From Balneolia bacterium (GTDB taxonomy: Bacteria > Bacteroidota > Rhodothermia > Balneolales > Cyclonatronaceae), in assembly GCA_003566395.1 (NCBI GenBank), contig PXDL01000286.1, positions 1 through 15,478 of the forward strand: 15,478 bases of DNA. The letters are read 5' to 3'. The position numbers were made by a program, and so were the translations under genes. Positions 13,841 through 15,478 of this stretch are shown piece by piece; the first letter of the stretch is position 1, and each line of letters begins with the position of its first letter. The notes under the pieces are model-generated. The model saw only the letters and a program-made list of their open reading frames with translations, did not search any database and was not told where the DNA came from.

Positions 13841-15274
13841 ATGTATTTCAAACAGTTCTTTGATGAAAAATTAGCACAGTACGCCTATCTGATCGGATGT
13901 CAGGCTTCAGGTGAAGCCGTCATTCTCGATCCTATGCGTGACATCGCCCAATACATCGATCACGCGGCCAAAAACAATCTTCGGATTGTGGCCGCAGCCG
14001 ATACCCACATCCATGCCGATTACATCTCCGGCCTGCGCGAATTTGCCGCTCAGGGTGTAAAGGTTTACGCCTCCGACGAAGGGGATGCCGACTGGAAATA
14101 TGAATGGCTGATCAACAGCAAACCCGGCACCTATAATTACGAATTGATGCGCGACGGCGATCACTTCATGGTGGGGAACATCAAAATTGAAGCCTGGCAT
14201 ACACCCGGCCATACGCCTGAGCACCTGACCTTCAAAATAACAGACGGCGCCGCTGCCGATGAGCCGATGGGCCTGGTAACCGGCGACTTTATCTTCGTGG
14301 GGGATGTCGGCCGCCCGGACCTGCTTGAATCGGCTGCGGGCATGGAGCATGTGATGGAGCCCTCGGCCCGCACGCTCTACGGCACCATCGAAAAATTCAA
14401 AGACATTCCTGATTATGTGCAAATCTGGCCGGGCCACGGCGCAGGATCGGCCTGCGGCAAAGCGCTCGGGGCCGTACCTGAATCCACGGCCGGATATGAG
14501 AGACGGTACAACAACTCTTTAAAAGCCGCCACTTCCGAAGACAGCTTTGTTAAGTTTATTCTCGAAGGGCAACCCGAACCACCCCTGTACTTCGCCCGCA
14601 TGAAGCGGGATAATAAAATCGGTCCCGCCTTAATCGGTGGCATTCCCAGCCCGAAACGCGTATCTGTTCAGGAGGTTGCCCGCCGGGCCAAAGATGAAGA
14701 CACCGTGGTGCTCGATACCCGTCTTGAGCCGGAATACCTGGAAAGCCATATCCCGGGATCCCTGCTGGTAACCCTGAATAAGCAATTCAACACCGTGGCC
14801 GGATCTTTTGTAACAGAAGATCAGGAAATCTACCTGCTGGTGGATGAAAACCGGGTATCGGAAGCCGTTGCCGACCTTTTTCGCATCGGCCTCGACAAAA
14901 TTTCCGGATATGTAACCCTGCAGGATTTCAAGCTTTACAAAGATCAGGGAGGAGAAACCGACCGCATTGAAGTTCTCGATTTTAAAGAGGCCGTTAAGCG
15001 CGGACAAGCCGGTTCCAACATTCTGGATGTCAGAAAGCGTTCCGAGTACGAGAACGAAGGGCATCTTTCCGATGCCCAAAACATCGCCCATACCCGGCTG
15101 CTTGATCACCTGAACAAGGTGCCGACCGACAAACCCCTTGTTGTGCATTGCGCGGCCGGTGGACGTTCTGCGGCGGCGAGCTCATTGCTCAAGCGCGCGG
15201 GGTATAAGGTGAGCGTGGTGATGGACTCCATGGCCGAGTTCAAGAAGCATCACCCTGATCTCGTAACAAATTAA
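13841..15274 (+). CDS. Persulfide dioxygenase-rhodanese fusion (CstB-like)
   Basis: A 477-residue cytoplasmic enzyme of three parts. Residues 1-240 are a metallo-beta-lactamase-fold persulfide dioxygenase with THIHADYISG (55-64), HTPGHTPEH (120-128), GDFIFVGDVGRPDL (148-161) and WPGHGAGSACG (196-206). By analogy with ETHE1 the mononuclear iron ligands are His56, His124 and Asp149. Residues 275-370 are a rhodanese domain (VVLDTRLEPEYLESHIPGSL) whose active-site loop reads VDENRVSEA and has no cysteine, so it is inactive. Residues 375-477 are an active rhodanese with Cys437 in HCAAGGRSAAA. The same order is known for staphylococcal CstB, which oxidises low-molecular-weight persulfides and makes thiosulfate. 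The likely role is sulfane-sulfur detoxification, with the upstream transporter halves handling a product or substrate. No quinone reductase (SQR) gene is in view. Confidence 0.92.
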   Translation: MYFKQFFDEKLAQYAYLIGCQASGEAVILDPMRDIAQYIDHAAKNNLRIVAAADTHIHADYISGLREFAAQGVKVYASDEGDADWKYEWLINSKPGTYNYELMRDGDHFMVGNIKIEAWHTPGHTPEHLTFKITDGAAADEPMGLVTGDFIFVGDVGRPDLLESAAGMEHVMEPSARTLYGTIEKFKDIPDYVQIWPGHGAGSACGKALGAVPESTAGYERRYNNSLKAATSEDSFVKFILEGQPEPPLYFARMKRDNKIGPALIGGIPSPKRVSVQEVARRAKDEDTVVLDTRLEPEYLESHIPGSLLVTLNKQFNTVAGSFVTEDQEIYLLVDENRVSEAVADLFRIGLDKISGYVTLQDFKLYKDQGGETDRIEVLDFKEAVKRGQAGSNILDVRKRSEYENEGHLSDAQNIAHTRLLDHLNKVPTDKPLVVHCAAGGRSAAASSLLKRAGYKVSVVMDSMAEFKKHHPDLVTN

Positions 15275-15282
15275 ACTACAGC

Positions 15283-15325
15283 AAACGGCCCTTTTCCGAA
15301 GCCGGAGAAGGGCCGTTTTTATTTT
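15283..15325 (+). terminator. Strong rho-independent terminator of sulfur operon
   Basis: AAACGGCCCTT (15283-15293) pairs perfectly with AAGGGCCGTTT (15308-15318). Inside this the stem continues through a T-G pair and TCCG/CGGA to a four-base loop, and TTTTTATTTT follows the core. It ends nine bases after the dioxygenase stop, so the operon stops here. Confidence 0.92.
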
Positions 15326-15359
15326 CACCGGAAACTCCGACTGATTTTCACCCGGCCGC

Positions 15360-15478
15360 ATGGATACACAGATTATTATAGTGCTGAGCATCATGGTCTT
15401 TACCATCTTTATGCTGGTAACGGAAAAACTCCGGATTGATGTCACCGCCATTATCACCATGCTGCTGCTCGCCTGGAC
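15360..15478 (+). CDS. SLC13-family permease, N-terminal fragment
   Basis: Only 39 full codons fit before the window ends: an ATG at 15360, then an unbroken hydrophobic frame (IIIVLSIMVFTIFMLVTEKLRIDVTAIITMLLLAW). The pattern, one helix, then TEKLR-(I/V)-DV-T-A and a second helix, is the standard beginning of SLC13/DASS-type sodium-linked permeases, often with central TrkA-C domains, which move dicarboxylates or sulfate-like anions. The fragment is too short to fix the substrate. A strong terminator separates it from the sulfur operon, so it has its own promoter or is only loosely linked. Two ATTTTCACC copies (15321-15329, 15344-15352) lie in the short gap before it. Confidence 0.65.
   Translation, partial: MDTQIIIVLSIMVFTIFMLVTEKLRIDVTAIITMLLLAW

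Noticed and set aside
13907..14437. 176-codon minus-strand open frame inside the dioxygenase-rhodanese gene
   Set aside because: The plus frame has all metal and rhodanese motifs; the minus frame is a by-product of codon bias.
15182..15460. 92-codon minus-strand open frame at the right end
   Set aside because: It crosses a strong terminator and is antisense to the rhodanese end and the SLC13 start.

Overview
The window reads as chromosomal DNA of a marine or halophilic bacterium of the Bacteroidota/Rhodothermota/Balneolota group. The evidence is a secreted protein ending in a type IX secretion (Por) sorting domain that begins with the LHQNYPNPFNPTT-type motif, several lipoproteins, moderate GC, almost no Shine-Dalgarno sequences, and two TAnnTTTG-type promoter cores. 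Balneolota is my best guess, from the style of the sorting domain and the gene content. It is an inference, not a proven placement. Every large reading frame looks intact and base composition is even. I see no insertion sequence, phage gene, tRNA, rRNA or CRISPR.

Layout. (1) 1-1495, minus: the first 498 residues of a lipid-anchored TPR sensor histidine kinase, cut by the window edge inside its DHp domain, exactly where a heptanucleotide tandem repeat begins. (2) 1826-3632, plus: a small lipoprotein, a predicted outer-membrane beta-barrel protein and, after a 321-base gap, a type 1 copper (cupredoxin) lipoprotein. A perfect 17-bp bidirectional terminator follows. (3) 3723-4973, minus: a seven-bladed YCF48/BNR-type propeller protein with a T9SS signal. 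(4) 5262-11045, minus: a housekeeping block of tyrS, cvpA and yqeY, and the tight cluster M20D amidohydrolase-lysC-dapB (lysine/diaminopimelate branch). (5) 11184-11528, minus: an A-type Fe-S carrier (ErpA/IscA). (6) 11704-15274: a GntR/HutC regulator divergent from a three-gene sulfur operon (two YeeE/YedE half-transporters and a persulfide dioxygenase-rhodanese fusion). A strong terminator closes the operon, and the start of an SLC13-family permease runs off the right edge.

The most interesting region is (6). The membrane pair probably moves a sulfur species such as thiosulfate, sulfite or sulfane sulfur. The CstB-like fusion enzyme would oxidise glutathione or other low-molecular-weight persulfide to sulfite and/or form thiosulfate. 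The divergent regulator is of the GntR/HutC family, not the ArsR (BigR/SqrR) or CsoR (CstR) families usual for such operons. It has exactly two cysteines. A perfect 18-bp palindrome covers the predicted -33 element of its own promoter, and that promoter also decides its start codon. I propose it as a candidate new type of sulfur-responsive regulator; the regulation is inferred and untested. Other points worth a look are the 7-nt repeat in the kinase gene, the orphan cupredoxin lipoprotein, and the M20D enzyme linked to lysC-dapB.
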